Of a DNA stretch of 64,000 nt, positions 26,225 to 34,509 are shown piece after piece. Each line of letters begins with the position of its first letter. Positions within the stretch are counted from its first letter, which is position 1. The position numbers were made by a program, and so were the translations under genes. Source of the stretch: Maricaulis sp. (lineage in GTDB: Bacteria; Pseudomonadota; Alphaproteobacteria; Caulobacterales; Maricaulaceae). The notes beneath the pieces are model-generated. The model did not search any database. It was not told the origin of the DNA and was given only the letters and a program-made list of their open reading frames with translations. The stretch is taken from NCBI RefSeq assembly GCF_030149235.1, contig NZ_JASBRW010000024.1:30453-94452 (forward strand). Direction: 5' to 3'.

Positions 26225-27372
26225 CCCGGCTCAATTACGGCCTGGTCGACCCGCAGGAACTGGGCCTCGGTGCCAAACGGCTCGAACAAGACCCGCTCCA
26301 CCCCGGTCAGCCAGGCTTGTGATCCGGTGGCGATGATTTCCTGCGCCAGACCCTCGCGCCGTTGCGCATCGAGGTGGGCGCAGGCTTCGTCAAACAAGAG
26401 CAAAGGCGCGACACCCCAGTTCGCGGCGAGGACACGGGCCTGGGCCAGGGTCAGGGTCAGGATCAGCGCCTTCTGTTCACCGGTCGAACAATCCGCCGCC
26501 AATTGCAGCTTATCCCGGTGGTGGGCGACCAATTCGGTTCGGTGCGGCCCCCGGGTCAAAGTCCGGCCCGCCGCCCCATCCCGCGCCCGGCCAGACTTCA
26601 GCGCCTCCAGGAAACGGTCTTCGACGTCGCCCACCGGCATGCCTTCGGCCAGATCCTGCTCGACATCACCATCAAGCCCGAGATCCGCGCGCGGAAAGGC
26701 GCCGTCCGGGCGATCATCGATTGCCGTCTGCAAACGGATCAGCGCATCGAGCCGTGCGGCAGCCATGGCGACACCGTGTCCGGCCATTTCACGCTCGATC
26801 GCATCCAGCCAGGCCGGGTCGGCCCGGCCCTCATCCAGAAGGCGCTGGCGGCGGGTCCGGGTCTTTTCATACGCGATGGCCGCTTCGGCATGAGCAGGAT
26901 CGGCGGCATAGACCAGACGGTCGAAGAATTTCAGCCGGTCGGCCCGGGGCCCGGCAAAAAGCCGATCCTGGGCCGGCGTCAGCCAGATCATGGGGGCGAG
27001 ACGCGCCAGGGTGGCCTGGGACACATTCTCGCCGTCGACACGGGTTTCGCGGCGGCCACCCGCCTGCACACCCACGCCAACGCGATATTGCTCCTCACCA
27101 TGCTCGAGTTCAGCGAACACGGCCCAGCCCGGCGCCTGCAACCCGTCATGCTTGCGCGCCACGGCATCGCTGCCGGCCGAGCGCATGCCCTTGCCCGGAG
27201 CAAAGAAGGAAATGGCTTCCAAGAGATTGGTCTTGCCGGCGCCATTCTCGCCGTAGAGCGCGACCGGGCGGGCATCGAGGTCGAGGCCGAGCGCGGCGTA
27301 ACAGCGAAAGTCAGTGAGCTGTAAACGACGAACCGCCGCAGGCGGGGCCGGCGGCGGTTGCGTGTCATTCAT
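26221..27372 (-). CDS. recF: DNA replication and repair protein RecF
   Basis: SMC-like ATPase that helps load RecA at single-strand gaps (RecFOR pathway). The protein of about 383 residues starts with RRLQLTDFRCYAALGL and has Walker A YGENGAGKTNLLEAIS, then LIWLTPAQDRLFAGPRADRL, a signature-type STGEQKALILTLTLAQ segment and LLLFDEACAHLDAQRRE Walker B. It overlaps or abuts dnaN's stop: a GTG at 27393 is also possible, overlapping the dnaN stop. I prefer ATG 27372, with GGCGGA upstream. It follows dnaN as in the standard dnaA-dnaN-recF-gyrB order. Confidence 0.94.
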   Translation of the reverse strand: MNDTQPPPAPPAAVRRLQLTDFRCYAALGLDLDARPVALYGENGAGKTNLLEAISFFAPGKGMRSAGSDAVARKHDGLQAPGWAVFAELEHGEEQYRVGVGVQAGGRRETRVDGENVSQATLARLAPMIWLTPAQDRLFAGPRADRLKFFDRLVYAADPAHAEAAIAYEKTRTRRQRLLDEGRADPAWLDAIEREMAGHGVAMAAARLDALIRLQTAIDDRPDGAFPRADLGLDGDVEQDLAEGMPVGDVEDRFLEALKSGRARDGAAGRTLTRGPHRTELVAHHRDKLQLAADCSTGEQKALILTLTLAQARVLAANWGVAPLLLFDEACAHLDAQRREGLAQEIIATGSQAWLTGVERVLFEPFGTEAQFLRVDQAVIEPG

Positions 27373-27389
27373 GTCGGATTGTCCGCCCG

Positions 27390-28508
27390 TCACACCCGCA
27401 GCGGCATCAGCACGTAAAGCGCATCATTGTCGCCGCTATCGGTGACCAGGGCCGGCGAGGCGCTGTCGGCGAAATGGAATTGCGCCTGATCGCCTTCGAT
27501 CTGCCCGGCGACATCGAGCATGTAGCGAGCGTTGAAACCGATCGCGAAGCTCTCATCGTCATAAGACACGGCGAGCTCTTCCTCGGCCTGGCCGCTTTCC
27601 GGGTTATTGACCGCCAGGGTCAGGGTTTCCGGGGCCAGCGACAGCTTCACCGAGCGTGATTTCTCGACCGAGATCGTGGCGACACGATCGACAGCCTCGG
27701 CAAAGCGTTTGTTCTCGACCGACATCATGCGCGAATTGCCGCGCGGGATAACGCGCTCATAATCCGGGAAAGCGCCATCGATGAGCTTGGACGTCAGGAC
27801 TGCATTACCCAGGCGGAAGCGGATCTTGCCTTCCGAGACCGATACCTCGACCTCTTCCTCGGCGTCTTCCAGCAGGCGGCGGACTTCCTGCACCGTCTTG
27901 CGGGGCACGATCACACCCGGCATACCATCGGCGCCTTGCGGCAGATCAATCTCGGCCAGGGCCAGGCGAACACCATCGGTCGCCACCGCGCGCAGCGTCT
28001 TGCGGCCATCGGTATCGGCGGCGTGCAGGTGGATACCGTTGAGGTAGTAGCGCGTCTCTTCCGTCGAAATGGCGAAACGCGTCTTGTCGATGAGACGCAT
28101 CAGGTCACGCGCCTCGACCGTGAAGCGGTGCTCCAGAGCCTCGGTCGGCATGACCGGGAAATCACCCGGCGGCAGGGACGGAAGCGAGAAATTGGACCGG
28201 CCGGCCTTCAGCGTCAGACGCGGGTCGGACCCGTTCATCTCCAGGGTCACATCGGAGCCGTCCGGGAGTTTGCGGGCAATGTCGTAGAGCGTGTGCGCCG
28301 GCGCGGTCACGAGACCTTCGCCATCACTGGTCGCCTCGGTCGTCTCGAGGATTTCGATATCCAGATCCGTAGCCGTGAAACTCACACCATCCGGTCCGGC
28401 CGTGATCAGCACATTGGACAGGATCGGAATCGTATTGCGTTTTTCAACGACGGCCTGCACGTGGCCCAGAGCCTTAAGGAGCGTGGCGCGCTCGATCGTC
28501 AGCTTCAT
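27390..28508 (-). CDS. dnaN: DNA polymerase III beta subunit (sliding clamp)
   Basis: The 372-residue clamp has the usual three-domain repeat: MKLTIERATLLKALGHVQAV at the N-terminus, the LVTAPAHTLYDIARKLPDGS region, and a C-terminal segment ending PLRV. It forms the dimeric ring that tethers polymerase III. The start is ATG 28508. It is 144 bases from the dnaA stop, a typical spacing with room for an own promoter; that interval also contains a single TTATCCAGC sequence, a weak DnaA-box-like match. Confidence 0.97.
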   Translation of the reverse strand: MKLTIERATLLKALGHVQAVVEKRNTIPILSNVLITAGPDGVSFTATDLDIEILETTEATSDGEGLVTAPAHTLYDIARKLPDGSDVTLEMNGSDPRLTLKAGRSNFSLPSLPPGDFPVMPTEALEHRFTVEARDLMRLIDKTRFAISTEETRYYLNGIHLHAADTDGRKTLRAVATDGVRLALAEIDLPQGADGMPGVIVPRKTVQEVRRLLEDAEEEVEVSVSEGKIRFRLGNAVLTSKLIDGAFPDYERVIPRGNSRMMSVENKRFAEAVDRVATISVEKSRSVKLSLAPETLTLAVNNPESGQAEEELAVSYDDESFAIGFNARYMLDVAGQIEGDQAQFHFADSASPALVTDSGDNDALYVLMPLRV

Positions 28509-28652
28509 GTTTCGTGTTCCGCTTTCAGCGTCGGCCAGATACGGCGGGCCCGTTGGCCTGCCGGCGGCAAATCAGGTGGGTGAAAGAGGATACATGAAAA
28601 CCGGCAACCGCAAGAACTTTATCCAGCGGCTGCGGGTTTTCCTGTTGGAATT

Positions 28653-30110
28653 TTAAAGACCGCGGAGCCCGCGAACCAGTGCATCCACGTCCTGGGCCAA
28701 CGGATCACCGGCCTCGATCATCGAGGTGACCTTGTTGACCGCGTGAATGACGGTGGAGTGGTCACGCCCGCCAAAACGGCGTCCGATATCCGGCAGCGAC
28801 CGGGTCGTGAGCGTCTTGGACAGATACATGGCGACATGGCGCGGACGTACAACGGACTGGGTCCGGCGCTTGGAACAGATATCCGCCGCCGTGACGCCGA
28901 AATGATTGGCGACCGCCTTCTGGATCTCATCCACGGTCAGACGCTTTTCCGAGCTCAGCGACAAGTCGCGCAGAGCCGAGGTCACGGCATCCATGGTCAC
29001 CGGCAGGCCGAGCAGTGCGGTGCGGCAGATGACATTGTTCAGCACACCTTCCAGCTCACGCGCAGAAGAGGTGATACGGGCCGCCAGGAAGTCGCGCACG
29101 GACTCCGGTACGTCGAGAACCGGGTAGTGGCATTTCGCCTGCGCAATCTTGCAGTCGAGGATCTGTCGGCGCAGATCGAGGTCCGGCTTGGACAGCGGGC
29201 AGGACAAGCCGCCGGTCAGCAGTGAGCGCAGGCGCTCATCACCCATCGGCAATTCCGCCGGCGGACGGTGCGAGGCCAGGACGACCTGCTTGTTCTCGGC
29301 AATCAGTGCCGCGATCGTGTGCAGGAACTCATCCTCGGTCTTCGGCTTGCCGGCGATGAAGTGCACATCATCAATCAGCAGATAATCGACATTCCGGGTC
29401 GCTTCCTTGAAAGCCATTGTGTCGCGGGCCTTCATGGCGGTGACAAAACCGGAGAGGAATTCCTCGGCCGTTAGATACAGCGCCTTGCGGCCGGGCTGGT
29501 TCTGCTCGACAGCAGAGGCGACGGCATGCATCAGGTGAGTCTTGCCGACACCGTAATCGCCATAGAAGAAGACCGGGTTAAACGGCGGCGTGGAGGCGCT
29601 GACCATGGTCCGCGCCGCCGCGGCTGCCACTTCATTGGCCGGCCCGACACGGAAGGTATCGAAGGTGAAGCGCGGTTCCTCGCGGGACGGCTTGGCCTCG
29701 GCCTCCACCATGACGGCTTCGCGCGGCTCGACCGTCTTCGCACGCGGCGCTACCGCCGGTTGCGGCTCTTCCTGCCCTTCGGCTAGCAGATAGATCTCGC
29801 GCAAAGCCGGATCGGTTTCCGCCCAGATTCCGCGAATTCGGGCGCCTGCATGGTCCTCAACCCAGTCCCGGTTGAACGTGCTCGGGGCGACAATAATCAC
29901 CGCGCCGCTCTCGGACAGACGCACGCGCAAACGTGCGATTTCTTGCGAGTAAAGAGCCCCACCAAGCTCATCGCGCAGACGGGCGCGGACCGTACGCCAA
30001 ACACTCGAAATGACGTCCGCCCCGGACGTATCGAAACCGGATGCCGCAGCATCGGAAACAGCAAATTTATTCAACGCCATTGTTAGCCACACTTCTCGTG
30101 TATCCTGCAT
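28653..30110 (-). CDS. dnaA: Chromosomal replication initiator DnaA (variant arginine-finger region)
   Basis: The 485-residue AAA+ initiator has domain I (SSVWRTVRARLRDELGG), linker, Walker A GDYGVGKTHL, Walker B YLLIDDVHFIAGK, sensor-2 ITSSARELEGVLNN (Arg kept) and domain IV ending RPRHVAMYLSKTL ... FGGRDHSTVIHAV, the DnaA-box-binding signature. In box VII the sequence is DERLRSLLTGGL, whereas E. coli has ERLKSRFGWGL. The arginine finger (E. coli R285) is replaced by Leu (codon at 29220-29222). An alternative start is Met11 at 30080. The start and any promoter lie in the 30111-30512 interval, an A/T-richer stretch without obvious gene. Confidence 0.95.
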   Translation of the reverse strand: MQDTREVWLTMALNKFAVSDAAASGFDTSGADVISSVWRTVRARLRDELGGALYSQEIARLRVRLSESGAVIIVAPSTFNRDWVEDHAGARIRGIWAETDPALREIYLLAEGQEEPQPAVAPRAKTVEPREAVMVEAEAKPSREEPRFTFDTFRVGPANEVAAAAARTMVSASTPPFNPVFFYGDYGVGKTHLMHAVASAVEQNQPGRKALYLTAEEFLSGFVTAMKARDTMAFKEATRNVDYLLIDDVHFIAGKPKTEDEFLHTIAALIAENKQVVLASHRPPAELPMGDERLRSLLTGGLSCPLSKPDLDLRRQILDCKIAQAKCHYPVLDVPESVRDFLAARITSSARELEGVLNNVICRTALLGLPVTMDAVTSALRDLSLSSEKRLTVDEIQKAVANHFGVTAADICSKRRTQSVVRPRHVAMYLSKTLTTRSLPDIGRRFGGRDHSTVIHAVNKVTSMIEAGDPLAQDVDALVRGLRGL

Positions 30111-30512
30111 CGAGGCAGGCTTCAGGTGTTTGTTTTTATGGCATAATCTCCCCTCGCCCAGCGCGCGCTTTTGCGCAGCGCTGCCGGAAAATGTTCCGCA
30201 TGGGATAGATCGCCCTCAGGTGTCCAAAGGTTACGCTTTCCCTAATTTCGGTCAACAGGATTTCGCGCCTCGTTTTGGAGATTCTTCGCTTGACACGGGA
30301 AATCCGTGGACGGATGGGCGCTTGCGGTTTGTTACAATTTTGCGACAACGCATCAAGTGATTTCCTGGAACGAGATTCGCCTCCGAGAGGACCTGCGAGA
30401 GCAGGCTTTTCAGGAAAAGCAAGCCGTCCGTACGCAGACGAATAAATATTATATTCTTCACTTCAATACGGTCTGAAATTTCGAAATTGCAGCCGCTGCA
30501 GCGCACAAAGAA
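30111..30512. other. Intergenic region upstream of dnaA without recognised gene
   Basis: About 400 bases between dnaA (start 30110) and the rpsT terminator. It contains an A/T-rich patch (30438-30472) and no ORF with host-like codon use. I find no TTATCCACA-type DnaA box and no full TTAA-N7-TTAA CtrA-like site. It must hold the dnaA promoter on the minus strand. The single TCCAC core found (about 30303-30312, minus strand) is too weak to call a box. Confidence 0.5.
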
Positions 30513-30542
30513 AAACACCCGCAACTCGCGTTGCGGGTGTTT
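30513..30542 (-). terminator. Rho-independent terminator of rpsT
   Basis: The inverted repeat AAACACCCGCAA/TTGCGGGTGTTT (30513-30524 and 30531-30542), followed on the minus strand by TTTTTC, lies 27 bases beyond the rpsT stop. Confidence 0.9.
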
Positions 30543-30569
30543 CCAAATTCTCTGGAAGTCAGTCGCTGT

Positions 30570-30836
30570 TTAGGCGCTCATCGACTTCACGCGAGCCGCC
30601 AGGCGGGAAACCTTGCGCGAACCCGTATTCTTGTGAACCACGCCCTTGCCGACAGCGCGCATCATCTCGGACTCGGCGGAAACGAGTGCTGCCTTGGCAG
30701 CCGCCTGGTCGCCGGACGCGATCGCGAGCTCGACTTTTTTGACGAAGGTGCGCACACGCGAACGGCGGGCCTTGTTGACAGCCGTACGACGCGCGATCTT
30801 GCGGACCATTTTCTTGGCCGAAGAAGTGTTGGCCAT
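30570..30836 (-). CDS. rpsT: 30S ribosomal protein S20
   Basis: The 88-residue, highly basic, helical S20 sequence begins [20 protein letters not shown], with [16 protein letters not shown] and a C-terminal [19 protein letters not shown], and binds 16S rRNA early in assembly. It has its own promoter (30896-30924) and terminator, so it is monocistronic, and lies upstream of dnaA as in many alphaproteobacteria. Confidence 0.97.
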   Translation of the reverse strand: MANTSSAKKMVRKIARRTAVNKARRSRVRTFVKKVELAIASGDQAAAKAALVSAESEMMRAVGKGVVHKNTGSRKVSRLAARVKSMSA

Positions 30837-30895
30837 GAGTGCAAACCTCTTGTGCGGCCGGAGCGATAAACCCCGGCAAAAACCGTGAGCGGCGG

Positions 30896-30924
30896 CGTAT
30901 AGGCCTTGTGAGCCCGGGCGTCAA
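30896..30924 (-). promoter_or_regulatory. Sigma-70-type promoter of rpsT
   Basis: On the minus strand TTGACG (30924-30919) and TATACG (30901-30896) are separated by exactly 17 bases, about 60 bases upstream of the rpsT start. This is the best-formed promoter I see in the window. Confidence 0.75.
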
Positions 30925-30946
30925 CCACTCTATCCGCTAGAATGCC

Positions 30947-31723
30947 CTAGCGGTGCTTGAAATGTGCAGCCCGCTTCTCCGCGAAAGCAGCCATGCCCTC
31001 GGCCTGATCCTCGAGTGCGAACTGGGACTGGAACACGCGACGCTCGAAACGAATGCCCTCGGTGAGGCTCATTTCGAAGGCACGATTGACCGTCTCCTTG
31101 GTCATCATCGCCACCGGCAGGGATTTCGAGGCAATGGTCTCGGCCGCTTCCATGGCGACATCGAGAAGGTCGTCAGCCGGCACGATGCGCGACACCAGGC
31201 CAGCGCGCTCGGCTTCCTCGGCGTCCATCATGCGACCGGTCAGGCACATATCCATGGCCTTGGCCTTGCCCACCGCGCGCGGCAGGCGCTGCGTGCCACC
31301 CGCGCCCGGCATGACGCCGAGATTGATTTCCGGCTGGCCGAACTTGGCGGTATCGGAGGCGATGATGAAATCGCACATCATGGCGATCTCGCAACCACCG
31401 CCGAGCGCATAGCCGGACACGGCGGCGATAATCGGCTTGCGGAAACGGGCAACAGACTCCCAGGTCTCGGCAAACGGGTCATGCTCGTACAGACCGACAA
31501 AGTCGCGGTCCTGCAATTCCTTGATATCGGCGCCGGCAGCAAAGGCCTTCTTGGAACCGGTGAGAACCACGCAACCGATTTCGCCATCGCGCTCAAAGCC
31601 GGCCAGTGCATCAGTCAGCTCGGTGGTGAGCTCGTCGCACAGCGCGTTGAGGGCAGACGGGCGGTCCAGCGTGATGACGCCCACGCGGCCTTCGGTTTTA
31701 ACCTGGATCGTCTTGTAGGCCAT
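30947..31723 (-). CDS. Enoyl-CoA hydratase
   Basis: The 258-residue crotonase-fold hydratase has the two catalytic glutamates in [15 protein letters not shown] and [15 protein letters not shown], and the oxyanion-hole region [12 protein letters not shown]. It is very close to short-chain (mitochondrial-type ECHS1) hydratases of fatty acid beta-oxidation and hydrates trans-2-enoyl-CoA to 3-hydroxyacyl-CoA. Start ATG 31723. It is adjacent to mutM with 189 bases between, probably separate units. Confidence 0.95.
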   Translation of the reverse strand: MAYKTIQVKTEGRVGVITLDRPSALNALCDELTTELTDALAGFERDGEIGCVVLTGSKKAFAAGADIKELQDRDFVGLYEHDPFAETWESVARFRKPIIAAVSGYALGGGCEIAMMCDFIIASDTAKFGQPEINLGVMPGAGGTQRLPRAVGKAKAMDMCLTGRMMDAEEAERAGLVSRIVPADDLLDVAMEAAETIASKSLPVAMMTKETVNRAFEMSLTEGIRFERRVFQSQFALEDQAEGMAAFAEKRAAHFKHR

Positions 31724-31912
31724 TCAGGCACTCCATTTGACGGCGCGGGCCTTGGCCCGCCGGAAAATCGGCGGCTGCTATAGCGCAGCCAACCCCATGG
31801 GTCGATAGGGGCGAGACTCTCGGTCGCAGCTGACGCTATTCGCTCGTTCGGCAACGGACAAGCACAACCCCGCGCAATCAGCGCAAGAAGCGCCGGCCGT
31901 TACCAAAACGCA

Positions 31913-32776
31913 TCAGCGCTGACAGCGGCCACAGAAGAAGGTCGAACGCCCGGACTGGACGATGCGTGAAATCCTGCCATCGCAACCCTCCGTCGGACAG
32001 GGCTCTCCCTCCTGGCCATAGGCCCGGAAACGGTGCTGGAAATACCCCAGCGCGCCATCGGCACCAGCGAAATCGCGCAAGGTCGACCCGCCTGCATCAA
32101 TAGCTTCATTGATGACGTCCCGCACGGTCACGGCCAACCGGCCGGAACGCACGCCCGGAATGCTACGAGCCTCCCGGCGCGGACTGATGCGGGCCCGGTG
32201 CAAGGCCTCACAGACATAGATATTGCCCAGCCCCGCCACCACGCGCTGATCCAGGAGGGCGGCCTTGATTGGTGTCTTCTTGCCCGCCAGCACGGCATCG
32301 AGATGGGCGGCCGAAAAATGATTGGAGTTGGGCTCCGGTCCCAAGCCCGCGAGGAAGGCTACCGTATCTTCAGCATCAGTGGCGAACAGGTCCATGAAAC
32401 CGAAACGCCTGGGGTCGTTATAGCGCACCGTGACCCCGCCCTCGACCTCGAGCACAACATGATCATGCTTGGGATCGGCAACCGGCGCGTAGACAAAATC
32501 GCCGGGCTGCTGGTGCGCGTCATCGACCTCGATAGAGAACCGGCCGGTCATTCCCAGATGGACCAGCAAGGTCTCACCGCTCGACAACCGGGCCAGAAGG
32601 TATTTCGCACGCCGGTCGAGACGCTCGACGGTCGCGCCCTGCAAGCGCTCCGGCATGCGCTCGGGAAACGGGAAGCGCAGATCGGCGCGATTGAGGCGAA
32701 CGGAGGTCAGCCGTCGCCCTTCAAGGGCGGGAATGAGACCACGGCGCACGGTTTCGACTTCGGGAAGCTCAGGCAT
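31913..32776 (-). CDS. mutM: Formamidopyrimidine-DNA glycosylase
   Basis: The 287-residue bifunctional base-excision enzyme removes 8-oxoguanine and FaPy lesions. It starts [20 protein letters not shown] with the catalytic N-terminal Pro2-Glu3. It has the conserved KRAKYLL-like [20 protein letters not shown] strand, [19 protein letters not shown] (helix-two-turn-helix) and the C-terminal zinc finger [19 protein letters not shown] ending FFCGRCQR. A perfect 15-base palindrome (32777-32791) lies immediately before its start, where a Shine-Dalgarno would normally be. It is divergent from the CarF-like gene. Confidence 0.96.
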   Translation of the reverse strand: MPELPEVETVRRGLIPALEGRRLTSVRLNRADLRFPFPERMPERLQGATVERLDRRAKYLLARLSSGETLLVHLGMTGRFSIEVDDAHQQPGDFVYAPVADPKHDHVVLEVEGGVTVRYNDPRRFGFMDLFATDAEDTVAFLAGLGPEPNSNHFSAAHLDAVLAGKKTPIKAALLDQRVVAGLGNIYVCEALHRARISPRREARSIPGVRSGRLAVTVRDVINEAIDAGGSTLRDFAGADGALGYFQHRFRAYGQEGEPCPTEGCDGRISRIVQSGRSTFFCGRCQR

Positions 32777-32791
32777 GTAAATATTATTTAC
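32777..32791. promoter_or_regulatory. 15-bp palindrome between mutM and the CarF-like gene
   Basis: GTAAATATTATTTAC is perfectly symmetric about its central T. It abuts the mutM start codon (mutM would have no normal ribosome binding site there) and lies 77 bases upstream of the divergent desaturase-like gene. It is a candidate operator, and an A/T island in GC-rich DNA. Confidence 0.45.
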
Positions 32792-32867
32792 TTGATTTTG
32801 AACACATTTTTGCCATTTCGGCGCGATTACCTCCGCCCCGTCACGCTAACGGACCAAGAGGTAAACC

Positions 32868-33560
32868 ATGGACGTGATTGCAGCAAATCTGCCCGATGCA
32901 GGCCTGTTTCTTCTCCAGGTCGCGGCCGGCATTCTCCTTGCCGACCTGATCAGCGGCGTCCTGCACTGGTGGGAAGACACCTATGGCGACCCCAAATGGC
33001 CGGTGATCGGCCCTGCCATCATCGCGCCGAACATCCTGCACCATTCCGAGCCGCTCGCCTTTACCCGATCGGGCTATTGGCGGCGCAACCGTATCGTCTT
33101 CATCATCGCGGCCCTGTTCGGCCTCGCCTTCTGGGCCGCTGGTTGGATAAACCCGCTGACCGTAACCATGCTGATCGCCGGGACCCACGCCAACGAGATC
33201 CATGTCTGGTCGCACATCGCCCGGCGCAAGCGCCCGGCCCTGGTGCGCTGGCTGCAGGACAAACACGTCCTGCTGACCCCGCAAGAACACTGGGCGCACC
33301 ATTCCGGCGCCTTCAACAAGCGCTATTGCACCATCACCAACCTGGTCAATCCGGTGCTCGACAAGTTGCGGGTCTTTCGCATTGTCGAGGGCTGGGTCGA
33401 GGGCTGGCACCGCCGCCGTCCGCGCGATGAAGAGACGGGAATCGCCCCGATAGCCCAGGGTCGCCGTGCTCTGTCGCGGGCTCGCCGTTTCGTCGCCGCG
33501 ATGGGCTGGGCCATTCGCCGCAATCTCGGCCAGGCCGGCCACGCCGCGATGGCAGCCTGA
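32868..33560 (+). CDS. CarF/TMEM189-type plasmanylethanolamine desaturase homologue
   Basis: The 230-residue membrane protein has the CarF/TMEM189 (PEDS1) histidine pattern: [14 protein letters not shown] (H33), [11 protein letters not shown] (H58, H59), [13 protein letters not shown] (H107, H112, H116), H133, and [15 protein letters not shown] (H141, H144, H145). It has hydrophobic helices at the N-terminus and near residues 76-103. CarF/PEDS1 introduces the vinyl-ether double bond of plasmalogens; in Myxococcus it is required for singlet-oxygen signalling. By analogy this bacterium may make plasmalogens or use the enzyme in light/oxidative response. It sits between mutM and ubiE, normally adjacent in relatives. 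Confidence 0.85.
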   Translation: MDVIAANLPDAGLFLLQVAAGILLADLISGVLHWWEDTYGDPKWPVIGPAIIAPNILHHSEPLAFTRSGYWRRNRIVFIIAALFGLAFWAAGWINPLTVTMLIAGTHANEIHVWSHIARRKRPALVRWLQDKHVLLTPQEHWAHHSGAFNKRYCTITNLVNPVLDKLRVFRIVEGWVEGWHRRRPRDEETGIAPIAQGRRALSRARRFVAAMGWAIRRNLGQAGHAAMAA

Positions 33561-33576
33561 CCTGCGTCATTTGGCA

Positions 33577-33604
33577 CCGCTCCGGCCGCTTTGCGCCGGA
33601 GCGG
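33577..33604. other. Hairpin upstream of ubiE
   Basis: CCGCTCCGGC (33577-33586) and GCCGGAGCGG (33595-33604) are complementary around CGCTTTGC. There is no T-run, so it is not a standard terminator. It may protect the transcript 3' end of the CarF-like gene or mask the ubiE start region (GGAGCGGG at 33598). Confidence 0.5.
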
Positions 33605-33613
33605 GCTTGCCCT

Positions 33614-34408
33614 ATGGTCCGCGCCATGACCGGTCCTGCATCCAACGACACAGTTTCCTTCGGCTTTCGCGACGTCAAAACGGGCGAGAAAGCCGGCCTT
33701 GTACGCGGCGTTTTCGACCGCTCGGCTCGCCGCTATGACCTGATGAATGATCTCATGTCGCTCGGCGTTCACCGGGTCTGGAAGGACATGGTCATCACCC
33801 GCGCCAACCCGCAGCCCGGTGAGATCCTGATCGACGTCGCCGGCGGCACTGGCGACCTGGCCCGCAGCTTCCTCGACAAGGCTGATCGGGCAGGCGCGCG
33901 TCGCAGTTCGACAACCAAGGCGAAGGCGGTCGTGCTCGACATCAATGAGCAGATGCTGCGCGCCGGGGTGAAGCGCGGCCTGAAACCGGCCCATAACGGC
34001 CGCATCGACTGGGTTACCGGCAATTCTGAATGCCTACCCCTGCCCGATCGCTATGCCGACTGTATCACCATCTCGACCGGCATCCGCAATGTCACGGACC
34101 GCGCCAGCGCCCTGAAGGAAATGCGCCGCGTACTCAAACCGGGCGGGCGCTTCCTGTGCCTGGAATTCACCAAACCGACCAGCCGCGGCTGGGAGAAGCT
34201 ATACGACGCCTGGTCCTTCAATGTGATGCCCGAACTCGGGCATTACGTCGCCAAGGACCGCGAGAGCTATCAATACCTGGTGGAATCGATCCGCCGCTTC
34301 CCCGACCAGGAAAGCTTCAAGGCCGAGATCGAAACGGCTGGTTTCCGCAATGTCAGCTACACCAATTTCTCGGGCGGCATCGCAGCACTGCACACAGGCT
34401 GGGCCTGA
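33614..34408 (+). CDS. ubiE: Ubiquinone/menaquinone biosynthesis C-methyltransferase
   Basis: The 264-residue SAM-dependent methyltransferase catalyses the C-methylation step of quinone synthesis. It shows [20 protein letters not shown], then [15 protein letters not shown] (SAM motif I), VLDINEQML (motif Asp), [20 protein letters not shown] and [15 protein letters not shown] second start at Met5 (33626) is possible and would give a more typical N-terminus. There is an insert of about 20 residues ([20 protein letters not shown]) between motif I and motif II, as in alphaproteobacterial UbiE. It precedes ubiB with a hairpin in between. Confidence 0.95.
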   Translation: MVRAMTGPASNDTVSFGFRDVKTGEKAGLVRGVFDRSARRYDLMNDLMSLGVHRVWKDMVITRANPQPGEILIDVAGGTGDLARSFLDKADRAGARRSSTTKAKAVVLDINEQMLRAGVKRGLKPAHNGRIDWVTGNSECLPLPDRYADCITISTGIRNVTDRASALKEMRRVLKPGGRFLCLEFTKPTSRGWEKLYDAWSFNVMPELGHYVAKDRESYQYLVESIRRFPDQESFKAEIETAGFRNVSYTNFSGGIAALHTGWA

Positions 34409-34410
34409 GT

Positions 34411-34489
34411 CCGGCCCGCTTGGCGAGGGCGGCTCATTGGCGCCCCTTGCGGCCCGCGACTTCACGCCGCCCTCGCCAAGCGGGTCCGG
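34411..34489. other. Long hairpin between ubiE and ubiB
   Basis: CCCGCTTGGCGAGGGCGGC (34415-34433) and its exact complement (34466-34484) form a 19-bp stem around a 32-base loop, extended by CCGG/CCGG with one bulged T. No T-run follows. It could be an mRNA stability or processing element in the ubiE-ubiB transcript. Confidence 0.6.
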
Positions 34490-34509
34490 GCGCTCTAAAC
34501 CCCTGACCC

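Noticed and set aside
28594..28656. 20-codon plus-strand ORF (MKTGNRKNFIQRLRVFLLEF) with AGAGGA before it, in the dnaA-dnaN gap
   Set aside because: A good ribosome binding site but opposite to the operon, very short, and it overlaps the dnaA stop; it could be chance and there is no supporting evidence.
30111..30512. Replication origin upstream of dnaA
   Set aside because: No DnaA boxes or CtrA sites; A/T-rich patch alone is not enough.
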